Shown piece by piece: positions 36,105 through 45,820 of a DNA stretch of 64,000 bases (within the stretch, counting starts at the first letter, position 1; every line of letters begins with the position of its first letter). This DNA is from Hyphomonadaceae bacterium BRH_c29 (GTDB lineage Bacteria; Pseudomonadota; Alphaproteobacteria; Caulobacterales; Hyphomonadaceae). The notes beneath the pieces are model-generated. The model was given only the letters and a program-made list of their open reading frames with translations. It searched no databases and was not told where the DNA came from. Location of the stretch: positions 1 to 64,000 of the forward strand of contig LADW01000027.1 of assembly GCA_000961695.1 (NCBI GenBank), in the 5' to 3' direction. A program made the translations under genes and the position numbers.

Positions 36105-37317
36105 GACGGCCTGCTTTCAGGAATTCTATTGGATCATAAGGTTTGCCGTTAAACCAGACTTCGAAATGAAGGTGGTCCCCCGTGCTTCGACCGGTTGTAC
36201 CCATCTTGCCCACAAGATCGCCGACCTCCACGGTATCACCCTTTTTTACAGTAGTTCCGCTGAGGTGGCCATAGCGCGACTTGAAGCCGTGCCCATGGTC
36301 GATTTCCACGAGGCGCCCGTACCCGGAACGGGGGCCTGCGTAGCTGATAACGCCGGGGCCAGCGGCGACAATCGGCGCGCCATGGTACGCAGCCATATCG
36401 ATGCCATTGTGCCAACCCGGGCGCTTTTTGAAAGGATCGACGCGAACGCCGTAATTACTGGTCAACCGGTAGGGCACGCCGACCGGAATGCCGAGCGGCA
36501 GCGAGGAGACGATATCCTCGTAATACACCATTTCGGCGACGCGGGCCTGGGTTTGGGCCAGGCGGTTGTAGAACGTGGCGTCAGCCAGTGAGAGCCCGGT
36601 GAGATCACGTCCCGCCGTTGCATTCGCGAGCGAAATGAACGGGCCGCCGGTTTCGCTGCTGGCGATAATGCGGTTGGAACCGATTGTGGTGAGAGCAAGA
36701 ATTCCGCGCGCGCGTTCGGTGCGTTCGGTCGCGATTTCCTCGGCTTCGTCGAGGATCCGCTCCTGGTTCATCTTGAGGGATTTGACCGAGCCGCGCGAAC
36801 TGGCGGTTTCGAACTGGGCGGTGATGCGGACAGGTTCACGCGACTGGCGCGAGTCAGCTTCTTCGATCGAGGCCTCGACGAGAAGCGCGGAGCCATCCCC
36901 CTTCAGCGAAGAGGTTTCGAGGTCATCCTCGCCCTTGAGCTGCTTGTAGAGATCTTCGAGAGACTTCTGGCGTTCTTCCCACTCAACCGTTTCTTTCTGG
37001 AACGCGTCGGTGCGTTCTTCCAGCAATGAACGGGAGAGGGCGTCCTTGGCGCGAAGTTCCTGCACCCAGCGCTCATACTTGGCGAGTTCGCGGCCATCGG
37101 GATTGCCGGACAGGGCGCTGCTGCTGCCGCCGAGCACGAAACTGCCGGTCGCAAAAATCGTCCAACCAACAATCGCTGTTACACCGGCAGCAAAAATTGC
37201 CTGCTGCCACGGGGACACAGAAATATAGCGGACGGTGCCGCCGCTGCGGTGGTAAATTTGACGCTCAGGGAAGGCTTTATTGAAGGCAGCCTTCAGATTC
37301 GAGCTCCACTTAGCCAT
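36088..37317 (-). CDS. M23 peptidoglycan endopeptidase with coiled coil
   Basis: 409 residues. One membrane helix (~30-55), a periplasmic coiled coil (~70-230, e.g. RSLLEERTDAFQKETVEWEERQKSLEDLYKQLKGE), then a LytM/M23 domain with zinc ligands in GWHNGIDMAAYHGAPI and GDHLHFEVWFNG. Cuts peptidoglycan cross-links at a site set by the cognate bactofilin. Stop overlaps the bactofilin start, implying coupled synthesis. Confidence 0.92.
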   Translation of the reverse strand: MAKWSSNLKAAFNKAFPERQIYHRSGGTVRYISVSPWQQAIFAAGVTAIVGWTIFATGSFVLGGSSSALSGNPDGRELAKYERWVQELRAKDALSRSLLEERTDAFQKETVEWEERQKSLEDLYKQLKGEDDLETSSLKGDGSALLVEASIEEADSRQSREPVRITAQFETASSRGSVKSLKMNQERILDEAEEIATERTERARGILALTTIGSNRIIASSETGGPFISLANATAGRDLTGLSLADATFYNRLAQTQARVAEMVYYEDIVSSLPLGIPVGVPYRLTSNYGVRVDPFKKRPGWHNGIDMAAYHGAPIVAAGPGVISYAGPRSGYGRLVEIDHGHGFKSRYGHLSGTTVKKGDTVEVGDLVGKMGTTGRSTGDHLHFEVWFNGKPYDPIEFLKAGRHVHEE

Positions 37318-37514
37318 TCAACGCCACCCGTAGACCGGAGAAATTAGCCCCCGCTGCAGTAGGTACTACAGCAAGTTTCCCAAACCCTTGGGCACAATAC
37401 ATACCGATTTCGATACGTGACGGAACCCCTTGGGCACAGAATTCATGTAAATTTTCGCTCATGAGGGTAAAAGGCTTGTTAAGCATGAGAAAATTCCGTG
37501 CAGAGCGTCTGAAA
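37318..37514. other. Intergenic region with promoters for M23 gene side
   Basis: About 200 bp without an open frame I can support, lower in GC than the genes around it. CCCTTGGGCACA and CCTTGGGCACAGAATT occur about 40 bp apart (near 37384 and 37429), with a shared CCCTTGGGCACA core, a short direct repeat that might be a regulator site for the divergent-side M23-bactofilin operon. Confidence 0.35.
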
Positions 37515-37985
37515 TCAAGGTGCGGATTTTACTGCGGTGAGCACCTCTTCAGCATGTTCCTTTACACGCACTTTGCGCCAGATTCGGATTACCTTTCCGT
37601 CAGGTCCGATCAAAAAGGTTGAGCGCTCAATTCCCATATAGGTCCGGCCGTAGTTCTTCTTCTCCACCCAGACCCCGTAAGCCTCACAAACCGTGCCGTC
37701 TTCATCGGAGCCGAGCGTGATTCCGAGGTCGTGTTTGCCGGCAAACTTGTCGTGCCGGGCCATGGTGTCCCGCGACACGCCGACGACTGCGGCGCCGGCT
37801 TTGGCAAAGTCCTTGGCGAGGTCGCTGAAATCCTTCGCTTCAGTGGTGCAACCGGGCGTGTCATCCTTCGGGTAGAAGTAGAGAACGAGGGTCTGGCCCT
37901 TGAAGTCACCGAGCTTTATGGGGCCTTGCGTTGAATCCATGCTGAAATTCGGGGCGCGGCCGCCTTCTTTGAGTCCGATTGCCAT
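37515..37985 (-). CDS. bcp: Thioredoxin-dependent peroxiredoxin, Bcp/PrxQ type
   Basis: 156 residues. YFYPKDDTPGCTTEAKDFSDLAKDFAKAG holds the peroxidatic Cys; the usual resolving Cys five residues later is absent here (AKD in place of ACx), and the only other Cys is in GTVCEAYGVW. So it may act as a one-Cys or atypical enzyme. The rest (RTYMGIERSTFLIGPDGKVIRIWRKVRVKEHAEEVL) matches Bcp. Detoxifies hydroperoxides. Confidence 0.93.
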   Translation of the reverse strand: MAIGLKEGGRAPNFSMDSTQGPIKLGDFKGQTLVLYFYPKDDTPGCTTEAKDFSDLAKDFAKAGAAVVGVSRDTMARHDKFAGKHDLGITLGSDEDGTVCEAYGVWVEKKNYGRTYMGIERSTFLIGPDGKVIRIWRKVRVKEHAEEVLTAVKSAP

Positions 37986-38045
37986 GTAATCCTCCTATGG
38001 TGCGGTCCGGCTGCACTGCCTATACCAGACACAGCGCTGAACGGC

Positions 38046-41000
38046 GTGTATCTCAGGATCCGACTTGTACGGAGCGTGCCCTTGGTCCGCCAGACCGCCT
38101 CACACATTATTCTCGAGTTGCTCGGCGGCCTGATCCTGTTGGTCCTTGTTGCGGCGGGTCTGCTGGCGGCGCGCCTCTATAGCGGGCCCATGGACCTGTC
38201 CATGTTCAAGGACGACCTTGAGCGGGCCATGACCGAAGCACGCGACGGACGCGAGGTGCGTCTGGGCAGCGTCCAGCTCGAATGGTCGGCGGCGGACAAG
38301 CGCCTGCATATTTCCGGCACGCGTCTGCAGATGCTGGACGTGAAAGGCAATCTCAGCGCCGAAGCAGACCACGCCAATATCGTTCTGTCGGGCTCGTCCC
38401 TCGTGCTGGGCAATATCGAAGTGCTTCGCCTCGACCTGGATGGGGGCTGGGTGAACATCGACCAGGAGAGCCCGACAATCTGGTATGTCGGCGGCGAGCC
38501 GATGCCGGCGATCCCGGTCGGCAAGCTTCCGGAGACGCCGCAGGAGTGGCTGCAGCGCGCGAATGAAATCCTGCCGCCCCTGCTACTGGCGCTGGAAGAG
38601 GGCGAACAGCGCTACGCGCTCGAATATCTCGGGTTCAACGGGTTCGAGTTCCGCGTGCGTGACGCCAACCAGCAACCGATCCTGAATGTCTCCGATTCCA
38701 ATGGGCAGATCTCCCGTGAGGCCGATGGTATTTTGGTGAGTGTTGCCGGCAGCGGCGCAGGCGCCGGTCTTCCGGGCGGGCTTGCGGCCACCTTGCGGTC
38801 CTACACAGCCGAAGGCCGGCTGCATGCTGAGTTCGCCGTCGCCGACTGGCCGTTGGCAGACCTGGCCGCCCGGTTCGGCGCCGAAGTGGACGCGTTTGCC
38901 GGACTGCCTGCGGATGCCGATGTCTCGCTTGATTACGCGCGCGCGACAGGCGTCGACCAGATCGCCTTTCATTCCAATATGGGCCAGGGCCATGTGCCCT
39001 TCGCTGGTGGCCTAGATGTCGAGGGGCTGGACGTCACCGCAACCTATCTCGCCAATGACGACACGCTTCGGCTGGACCTGACAGGCCAGAAGGTTGGCCC
39101 GGCGAGTGGTCAGGCCACTTTGACGCTGAAGAACATCCTTCAGGGCGAAGCCGCACACGAGATCGAACTGGCGAGCGACGACCTCACGCTGGATCTGACG
39201 CCAATGTTCGAGGGGCCTCTGACGCTGACAGGCCTCAAGGCGACCGGTCTGCTGGCCGTCAATGCGCTGCAGCTCGACGATCTGGACCTCAAATTCACGC
39301 AAGGCGACGCGGGTTTCCACCTGACCGGAGCCATCGGCATGACGCCCGACAAGCAGCCGGGTGAACCCCCAATCCTCGCCAGCCTTTCGCTGGAGACCGA
39401 GGGCACCGTATCCAAGGATACGGTGCTGGCATTCTGGCCGGTGAAGCTGGGCGATGGCGGTCGCAGGTTTGCAGAGAACAATATTGAAGCCACCGCCCTG
39501 CATGACATCAAGGCTCATATCGACCTGACGCGCGACAGTTTCGGCAAAGATGGTTTTCTGCGTGATGACGATCTTGAACTCACATTTGCGGCAGATGGCG
39601 CATGGGTGAAGTTCATGTCGGACCTGCCGGCGGTCGAGAATGGTGTCGGCACAGGCCGGCTGACAGGCAACTCATTCCGCGCAACGCTCGATTCCGGCGA
39701 ATATGGCGGATGGGACCTGGACGAGGCCTCTTTTTCTTTGCCGGCGTTCAATGACCGCGGCGGAGACTTCCGGGTCTTCGCGCGCGGGCATGGCCCGGTT
39801 TCCTATGTCATCAAGACCCTCGCGGATTCACGCCTCAAGGTCGACTTCGACCCCTCGCGCCTGTCCGGCAATTCGGAGATGACGTTCGAACTGTTCCGCC
39901 CGACTCTGGATAATGTTCCGGATGAGGACATCCGCTACACCGTGATCGGAACGGTGAAAGATGCGGGCCTGAAGGATGCGGCGCTCGGCTTTGACCTGAC
40001 CGAAGGCGCGGCGAAAGTGAATGTTGACCAGAAGGGCATGACAATTTCCGGCTATGGAAATCTCGGTCCGTCGCCGGTCCAGTTCACCTGGCGCGACGCG
40101 TTCAATGATGGCGGCAAGCCGTCTCTGCTCTCGGCCAGCAGCATCGTGACGCCGGATTTCCTGAACGAATTCGGCGTCCTGGGCCGGGCTTATCTTTCGG
40201 GTGAGATCCCGATCGAGGTGCAGGCAGAAATCGGTGATGGCATGCAGATCGAGGCGGATGCTGCCCTCGATCTTGGCGAGTCGCGGCTGGATCTGTCCGA
40301 GATCGGCTGGGTGAAGGCACGCAACAAGCCCGCCAAGGCATCCGTGCACTATAAAGGCCTGAAAGAGGGTTATGCCGCCACGATCGTGCTGCATGCGGAC
40401 GATGCCTATCTCGATGGTGACTTTACGCTGGGCGGAGACTCCAAGCTTGTCTCGGCCACGCTGCGCCGGGCCTATCTCAAGAACAAGGCCGATGTTGGTG
40501 GAACCGTGACGCGCCAGGGTGGCACGCTCAATATCGGCCTGACCGGCACGTATCTCGACCTGTCCGGCCTGATGCCCGGCGTCGGTGCGATTGGCGACGC
40601 GGATACAGGCAGCAAGACGCCGCTGAGTGTCACGGCGAATGTCGACACGCTGACCCTTCGTCCCGGCCTCGACATGACAGAGGCAAGTGTCTCCATGGCG
40701 TCAGGCGCCAAAGGCATCGAGACGTTCGAGGCGACCGGCCTTGCGGCAGACGGCTCGCCCTTCAAGGCCAAGTTCGACACCCATGGTGGCCAGGCGGCAA
40801 CCATCCATGTCGCCAGCGGAGATGCTGGCTTTATCGCCAGCGCGTTCCTCGGGATCGACTATCTGGAGGGCGGCCAGCTGGAGCTGGACGGCACGCTGCC
40901 CAATGGCGACAAGCCAGCCAGATTCAATATCGGCATCACCAATACGCGCATGCGCAATGCGCCCTTCCTGACGCAGATCCTGTCGCTGGCATCGCTGCGC

Positions 41001-41462
41001 GGCCTGGCCGATACGCTGGGCGGGGAAGGCGTTCTGTTCTCGCGGATCGACATTCCGCTGACCATCGCGGGTGAACGCTATGTGGTTGACGGCGCAAAGG
41101 CACAGGGGCCGGCGCTGGGGCTGACAACGAATGGCTTCTTTGACTCCAAGAGTAGCAAGATTCAGTTCGACGGCGTGCTGGTGCCTAGCTTCGGCATGAA
41201 CTCCGCACTCGGATCAATCCCGATCATTGGTGACCTCGTGGTCGGCCGTGACGGGGAGGGCGTGTTCTCGCTGACCTATGCCGTGCGCGGCACGATGGAA
41301 AAAGCCAACGTGTCGGTGAACCCGCTGTCAGCGCTGGCGCCGGGCGTCATCCGACGCATCTTCGAGAACCCGTCAGATACGACCATTCCCGAGGCAAAGC
41401 CCCGCGCGCCGGACGAGCCGATCCCGTCCGAGCTCGCACCGATCCCGGACGAGGAATTCTAG
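38046..41462 (+). CDS. Large AsmA-like/DUF3971 envelope protein
   Basis: 1138 residues, GTG start at 38046 (GTG 38076 is an alternative). One N-terminal membrane helix (ELLGGLILLVLVAAGLLAARLYSG), then a long repetitive beta-rich periplasmic body (DUF3971-type) and an AsmA-like C-terminal region (~850-1090: FKAKFDTHGGQAATIHVASGDAGFIASAFLG, RMRNAPFLTQILSLASLRGL). Related to YhdP/TamB bridge proteins thought to move lipids between membranes. The last 30 residues are Pro/Glu-rich. Convergent with tyrS one base away. Confidence 0.85.
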   Translation: MYLRIRLVRSVPLVRQTASHIILELLGGLILLVLVAAGLLAARLYSGPMDLSMFKDDLERAMTEARDGREVRLGSVQLEWSAADKRLHISGTRLQMLDVKGNLSAEADHANIVLSGSSLVLGNIEVLRLDLDGGWVNIDQESPTIWYVGGEPMPAIPVGKLPETPQEWLQRANEILPPLLLALEEGEQRYALEYLGFNGFEFRVRDANQQPILNVSDSNGQISREADGILVSVAGSGAGAGLPGGLAATLRSYTAEGRLHAEFAVADWPLADLAARFGAEVDAFAGLPADADVSLDYARATGVDQIAFHSNMGQGHVPFAGGLDVEGLDVTATYLANDDTLRLDLTGQKVGPASGQATLTLKNILQGEAAHEIELASDDLTLDLTPMFEGPLTLTGLKATGLLAVNALQLDDLDLKFTQGDAGFHLTGAIGMTPDKQPGEPPILASLSLETEGTVSKDTVLAFWPVKLGDGGRRFAENNIEATALHDIKAHIDLTRDSFGKDGFLRDDDLELTFAADGAWVKFMSDLPAVENGVGTGRLTGNSFRATLDSGEYGGWDLDEASFSLPAFNDRGGDFRVFARGHGPVSYVIKTLADSRLKVDFDPSRLSGNSEMTFELFRPTLDNVPDEDIRYTVIGTVKDAGLKDAALGFDLTEGAAKVNVDQKGMTISGYGNLGPSPVQFTWRDAFNDGGKPSLLSASSIVTPDFLNEFGVLGRAYLSGEIPIEVQAEIGDGMQIEADAALDLGESRLDLSEIGWVKARNKPAKASVHYKGLKEGYAATIVLHADDAYLDGDFTLGGDSKLVSATLRRAYLKNKADVGGTVTRQGGTLNIGLTGTYLDLSGLMPGVGAIGDADTGSKTPLSVTANVDTLTLRPGLDMTEASVSMASGAKGIETFEATGLAADGSPFKAKFDTHGGQAATIHVASGDAGFIASAFLGIDYLEGGQLELDGTLPNGDKPARFNIGITNTRMRNAPFLTQILSLASLRGLADTLGGEGVLFSRIDIPLTIAGERYVVDGAKAQGPALGLTTNGFFDSKSSKIQFDGVLVPSFGMNSALGSIPIIGDLVVGRDGEGVFSLTYAVRGTMEKANVSVNPLSALAPGVIRRIFENPSDTTIPEAKPRAPDEPIPSELAPIPDEEF

Positions 41463-41463
41463 C

Positions 41464-42714
41464 CTAGACCGGCTTCACCAGCGCGTGACGCTTTTTGCCT
41501 GCGGACAGCTTGATCGTGCCATCAACAATGTCGGCCTCTGACAGCGTGGCGTTCTGATCCGTCACCGCCTTGTCGTTCACCTTCGCGGCGCCCTGCTTGA
41601 TCAGACGGCGCGCCTCGCCATTGGACTCCGTCAGGCCCGCCGCCGTGAAGGCCGCTGCCACGAGATAGTCCCCGGAAAGCTCCGTAGACGGAATTTCTAC
41701 CGTCGGCAGCGCTTCTGCCGTGCCGCCACCGGCAAACACAGCTGCCGCCGCCGCTTCGGATTCCTTCGCCGCTGCTTCGCCATGCAGCAGGGTCGTGGCG
41801 GCATTCGCCAGCGCGACCTTGGCCTTGTTGATCTCGGCGCCTTCGAGTTTCTCCAGCGTCTCGATCTCTTCCAGCGAAAGCTCGGTGAACAGGCGCAGGA
41901 AGCGGCCGACATCGGCGTCTTCGGAATTGCGCCAGAACTGCCAATATTCGTAGGGGCTCTTGCGGTCTGCATTCAGCCAGACAGCACCATCGGCCGTCTT
42001 GCCCATCTTGCCGCCGGAAGCGGTCGTGATGAGGTGCGCCGTAATGCCGAACACGTCGCCGCCTGCGGCCTTGTGCACGAGGTCCACGCCGCCGATGATA
42101 TTGCCCCACTGGTCCGATCCGCCGAGCTGAATGCGGCAGTTCTGCCGGCGGAACAGTTCGAGGAAGTCATAGGACTGCATCAGCAGGTAGTTGAACTCGA
42201 GGAAGGTGTAGGGCTGCTCGGCGGCCAGACGCCGGGCGACCGTGTCCTGCTTCACCATCGTGTTGATGGTGAAATGCACGCCCACTTCGCGCAGCATCTC
42301 AATATAGCCAAGTTTGCTCAGCCAATCGTCATTATTGACCATGATGGCGTCGGTCGGACCGTCACCGAAGGTCAGGAATGGCATGAAGGCTTTCTTGATG
42401 CCGGCAATGTTGGCCTCGATCTGCTCATTGGTGAGCAGCGGGCGGGACTTTTCCTTGTCGGTCGGGTCGCCCACTTTCGTGGTGCCGCCGCCCATCAGGA
42501 CGACCGGCTTTCCGCCCGCCTTCTGGAAATGGCGCAGCATCATGATCTGAAGCAGCGAGCCGACGTGAAGGCTGTCCGCCGTCGCGTCGAAGCCGATATA
42601 CGCAACCGGAACGCCCGCCGAGCAATAGGCGTCAAGCTCGGTCTCGTGCGTGACCTGCTTGATGAAGCCGCGCGACTGCAACGTCTTCAGGAATTCCGAC
42701 TTGAATTGGCTCAT
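41464..42714 (-). CDS. tyrS: Tyrosyl-tRNA synthetase
   Basis: 416 residues from ATG 42714; the frame is open upstream but the family begins MSQFKSEFLKTLQSRGFI. Class I synthetase with HVGS in place of HIGH (DATADSLHVGSLLQIM), tyrosine site QSYDFLELFRRQNCRIQLGGSDQWGNI, KMGKTADG as the KMSKS loop, and a C-terminal S4 RNA-binding domain (EARRLIKQGAAKVNDKAV). Confidence 0.96.
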   Translation of the reverse strand: MSQFKSEFLKTLQSRGFIKQVTHETELDAYCSAGVPVAYIGFDATADSLHVGSLLQIMMLRHFQKAGGKPVVLMGGGTTKVGDPTDKEKSRPLLTNEQIEANIAGIKKAFMPFLTFGDGPTDAIMVNNDDWLSKLGYIEMLREVGVHFTINTMVKQDTVARRLAAEQPYTFLEFNYLLMQSYDFLELFRRQNCRIQLGGSDQWGNIIGGVDLVHKAAGGDVFGITAHLITTASGGKMGKTADGAVWLNADRKSPYEYWQFWRNSEDADVGRFLRLFTELSLEEIETLEKLEGAEINKAKVALANAATTLLHGEAAAKESEAAAAAVFAGGGTAEALPTVEIPSTELSGDYLVAAAFTAAGLTESNGEARRLIKQGAAKVNDKAVTDQNATLSEADIVDGTIKLSAGKKRHALVKPV

Positions 42715-42764
42715 TTTCTCGTGTCTCCGTGAAGGCAGCGCGCCTAGCATGGAAAGAGGCCTCC

Positions 42765-43892
42765 TTGAACACTGCGATTTCAGATTCAGAGCCAAAATGG
42801 GTTGCCGGCTTCATGTCGGGCACTTCGCTGGACGCCGTGGACGCGGCTCTGATCCTGACCGATGGTCGCAAAGTGCTGGAGTTCGGCGCCACCGCAGAGC
42901 GCAAATATGCCCCGCAGGAACGCCGGATTCTGCAGGAAGCGACGGATGTCGCCCGCGCCTGGAACTGGTCCGGCCCCGCGCCAGGGGCCGCATTCGAGGC
43001 TGCGAAGGCCGTCATCACGCAGACCCATGCTGAGGCCATGGCGCAGCTTCTCTCTGGCTGGAGAGGCCCCGCGCCGGTGCTGGCCGGGGTGCATGGGCAG
43101 ACCGTCCTGCATCGCCGCCCGGTGGCCGGACGGACCGGGGCGACGCTTCAGCTGATTGATGCACCCGCCATGCGCGAAGCACTGGGTGTGCCGCTGGCCT
43201 GTGACTTCCGCACGGCAGATGTGGCCGCTGGCGGGCAGGGCGCGCCACTCGCCCCGGCCTATCATTCGGCTTTGCTGGAACATCTCGGCGAAGGCGCCGC
43301 CTGTGTGCTGAACCTCGGCGGCGTGGCGAACATCACCGCGAAACTGTCAGACGGCACGCTGATCGCCTTCGATACAGGCCCTGCCAACGGCCCGATCGAC
43401 GAGTGGGTCGAGGGTCACGGGGCCGGCACGCACGATTTCGGTGGGCATCTCGCGCTAGCGGGTAAGTCGGACGAAGACCTGCTGGAACGCCTGCTGCAGC
43501 ACGACTGGTTCACCGAACCGGCGCCCAAATCGCTCGACCGCTATGATTTCAGCGCGGCCATGGCGCAGGGCATGTCTCTGGAGAATGGCACGGCGACACT
43601 AACCGAATTTTCGGCCCGGGCTGTGGCGATGGGCGTGGCGCTGCTGCCGGAAGTGCCTTCGCGGGTCATCGCGTGCGGCGGCGGGCGGCACAATCCGGCG
43701 CTGATGGATGCCCTGACGCGCGCGCTGCCGTGCCCTGTCTACAGCGCAGAGGGCGTCGGCTGGCGCGGTGACAGTATTGAAGCGGAGGCGTTTGCCTTCC
43801 TTGCGGCCCGAACGGCGCGCGGCCTGCCCATCAGCTGGCCCGGCACGACAGGCGTGCCGGAGCCAATGACAGGTGGCATAGTGCTGGCCTAG
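42765..43892 (+). CDS. anmK: Anhydro-N-acetylmuramic acid kinase
   Basis: 375 residues from TTG 42765, which has AAAGAGG five bases upstream; GTG 42729 is an alternative adding 12 residues. Phosphorylates and opens 1,6-anhydro-MurNAc in peptidoglycan recycling. Motifs: GFMSGTSLDAVDAAL, GVHGQTVLHRR, CDFRTADVAAGGQGAPLAPAYH, VLNLGGVANIT, DTGPANGPIDEW and ACGGGRHNP. Its TAG stop shares CTAG with the convergent hydrolase. Confidence 0.95.
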   Translation: MNTAISDSEPKWVAGFMSGTSLDAVDAALILTDGRKVLEFGATAERKYAPQERRILQEATDVARAWNWSGPAPGAAFEAAKAVITQTHAEAMAQLLSGWRGPAPVLAGVHGQTVLHRRPVAGRTGATLQLIDAPAMREALGVPLACDFRTADVAAGGQGAPLAPAYHSALLEHLGEGAACVLNLGGVANITAKLSDGTLIAFDTGPANGPIDEWVEGHGAGTHDFGGHLALAGKSDEDLLERLLQHDWFTEPAPKSLDRYDFSAAMAQGMSLENGTATLTEFSARAVAMGVALLPEVPSRVIACGGGRHNPALMDALTRALPCPVYSAEGVGWRGDSIEAEAFAFLAARTARGLPISWPGTTGVPEPMTGGIVLA

Positions 43893-44566
43893 TCGCCTTC
43901 GGCTTCGAGACGCAGCTTCTCTTCTGCAGCAGCGAGGCGGCGCAGCAGGTATTCCTCGCAGGACTCGATCAGATCGTCGCGGCGGTCCACATAGAAGTGG
44001 TTGGCGCCGTGGATCGTTGCGCGCTCGATCTCTTCGCCCTTCTGGACGCGGACCTTGGTGAGGGCGCGCTCGACGTCTTCCGGAGCTGACACGGCATCCT
44101 TGTCGCCTGAGACGATCAGGCCCGATGCCGGGCAGGGCGCCAGGAAGGAGAGGTCATAGTGGTTTGCCGGCGGCGAGATGGCGAGGAAGCCGTCAATCTC
44201 CGGGCGGCGCATCAGCAGCTGCAGCGTGATCCAGGCCCCGAAAGAGTAACCGGCACACCAGACATAGCGCGGGCTTTCCGAAATATTCTCAATGTAATCA
44301 AGAACATAGGCGGCGTCTTCGAGTTCGCCAATGCCCTGGTCATACTGGCCCTGGCTGCGGCCGACGCCGCGCGAGTTGTAGCGCAGCACGCCAAACCCGT
44401 GTTTCTCGAACATCTGGTACAGCATGATCGTGATCGGATCCTGCATCGTGCCACCGGCTTTCGGGTGGGGATGAAGAATCAGCGCAATCGGCGCGCCCGG
44501 ATAAGGCGGCTCTGTATAACGCGCTTCGATACGACCCTGCGGCCCCGGAATGATGAGTTCTGCCAT
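43889..44566 (-). CDS. Alpha/beta hydrolase (dienelactone hydrolase-like)
   Basis: 225 residues from ATG 44566; an extended open frame upstream is antisense to iscS and not real. Fold motifs: ALILHPHPKAGGTMQDP, YNSRGVGRSQG, nucleophile CAGYSFGAWITLQ, VSGDKDAVSAPEDVE (Asp) and IHGANHFYVDRRDDL (His). This cytosolic type is often found beside suf genes in alphaproteobacteria; here it is divergent from them. Substrate unknown. Confidence 0.88.
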   Translation of the reverse strand: MAELIIPGPQGRIEARYTEPPYPGAPIALILHPHPKAGGTMQDPITIMLYQMFEKHGFGVLRYNSRGVGRSQGQYDQGIGELEDAAYVLDYIENISESPRYVWCAGYSFGAWITLQLLMRRPEIDGFLAISPPANHYDLSFLAPCPASGLIVSGDKDAVSAPEDVERALTKVRVQKGEEIERATIHGANHFYVDRRDDLIESCEEYLLRRLAAAEEKLRLEAEGD

Positions 44567-44635
44567 GCCTGCCTCGAAATTTCGATTGAAGGGCGGGGTG
44601 ATAAGCCAAACAGGGACTGAAATGCAAATTTTTCT

Positions 44636-44649
44636 GCAGGTGCACCTGC
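44636..44649. promoter_or_regulatory. Perfect 14-bp palindrome upstream of suf operon
   Basis: GCAGGTGCACCTGC lies 16 bp before the first suf start, in the divergent 99-bp gap between the hydrolase and iscS genes. Its position would block the suf promoter or leader. It does not look like an obvious IscR, RirA or Fur box, so the binding factor is open; chance occurrence in high-GC DNA is possible. Confidence 0.4.
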
Positions 44650-44665
44650 GGCCCGCAGACGCTAT

Positions 44666-45820
44666 ATGGGCCTCATGATCTATGCAGACCACAATGCGAC
44701 CAGCCCGCTGCGCCCGGAAGCACGCGAAGCCATGCTCGCCGCTTACGACATGGGGCCGGTCAATCCGTCCTCCGTCCATACGGCGGGGCGGGCCGCACGC
44801 GGCGTGGTCGAGCGGGCGCGGGCAACCCTTGGCGGCGCCATTGGCAGCCGCGCCGAAGACATTGTCTTCACCTCCGGCGGCACCGAATCCGACAGCCTCG
44901 CCGTGCATGGCGCCGTCGCGGGCCTTGGCGGCAAGTGCACGCTGATCGTCTCCGCGCTGGAACATGAGGCCATCGGCAAGGCTGCGGCCCATTCCGGCGT
45001 ACCCATGGAGACGGCCTATCTCACCTCCGCCGGAACCGTGGACCTGGACGACCTCGCCGCCCGCCTGAGTGCCTGGGACCATGCGGCCAAGGGCACGCCG
45101 GTCCTGTGCCTCATGCTGGCCAACAACGAGACCGGCATCATCCAGCCCGTCGCTGAAGCAGCTGCCCTTGTGCGCGCGGCAGACGGCCTGACGATTTGCG
45201 ACGCGGTGCAGGGCCTCGGCAAGGTTCCGGTCAATGTCGGCCTGCTGGGCGTCGATTACCTGTCGCTGACCGCGCACAAGATCGGCGGACCGCAGGGCGC
45301 AGGCGCCCTCTGGCACCGGGCAGGCGCCCCGCTGAAGGCCGTCCAGTATGGCGGCGGACAGGAACGCGGGCTCCGCTCTGGCACCGAAAACGTTGCCGCC
45401 ATCGCCGGCTTTGCTGCCGCCGTGGAAGCCGCGCTGCGCGACATGCCGAAATATCAGGCGCTTGGCCCCCTGCGCGACGCCATGGAAGCCCGGCTGGAGG
45501 CTGAAGGCGGCGTCATCGTCACCGGCAAGGCCTCGCCGCGTCTTGCGGGCGTGTCGAACTTCGCAAAGCCCGGTTTTCCGGCGGAAACACAGGTCATGGC
45601 GATGGATCTGGCGGGTGTCTGCGTCTCCGCAGGCTCGGCCTGCTCGTCCGGCAAGGTCAAGCGCAGCCTGGTCCTGATGGCCATGGGCGCGGACGATACC
45701 CTTGCAGAATCGGCAATCCGCACCAGCTTTGGATGGAGTACACTGCCGTCAGACTTTGACGGCGTTGCCGATGCATGGCTGAAGGCAGCCGGGCGCATCA
45801 GCGCAAAGGAACAGGCATAA
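44666..45820 (+). CDS. Cysteine desulfurase, IscS/NifS-like
   Basis: 384 residues; ATG 44675 is an alternative giving the common [11 protein letters not shown] start. PLP enzyme releasing sulfur from cysteine as enzyme persulfide. PLP Lys in [17 protein letters not shown], active-site loop [26 protein letters not shown]. Class I (IscS/NifS) pattern, distinct from the class II SufS later in the same operon. Stop overlaps the sufB start by one base. Confidence 0.92.
   Translation: MGLMIYADHNATSPLRPEAREAMLAAYDMGPVNPSSVHTAGRAARGVVERARATLGGAIGSRAEDIVFTSGGTESDSLAVHGAVAGLGGKCTLIVSALEHEAIGKAAAHSGVPMETAYLTSAGTVDLDDLAARLSAWDHAAKGTPVLCLMLANNETGIIQPVAEAAALVRAADGLTICDAVQGLGKVPVNVGLLGVDYLSLTAHKIGGPQGAGALWHRAGAPLKAVQYGGGQERGLRSGTENVAAIAGFAAAVEAALRDMPKYQALGPLRDAMEARLEAEGGVIVTGKASPRLAGVSNFAKPGFPAETQVMAMDLAGVCVSAGSACSSGKVKRSLVLMAMGADDTLAESAIRTSFGWSTLPSDFDGVADAWLKAAGRISAKEQA

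Noticed and set aside
44567-45316. N-terminal extension of the alpha/beta hydrolase frame
   Set aside because: Antisense to iscS; hydrolase homology begins exactly at the ATG at 44566.
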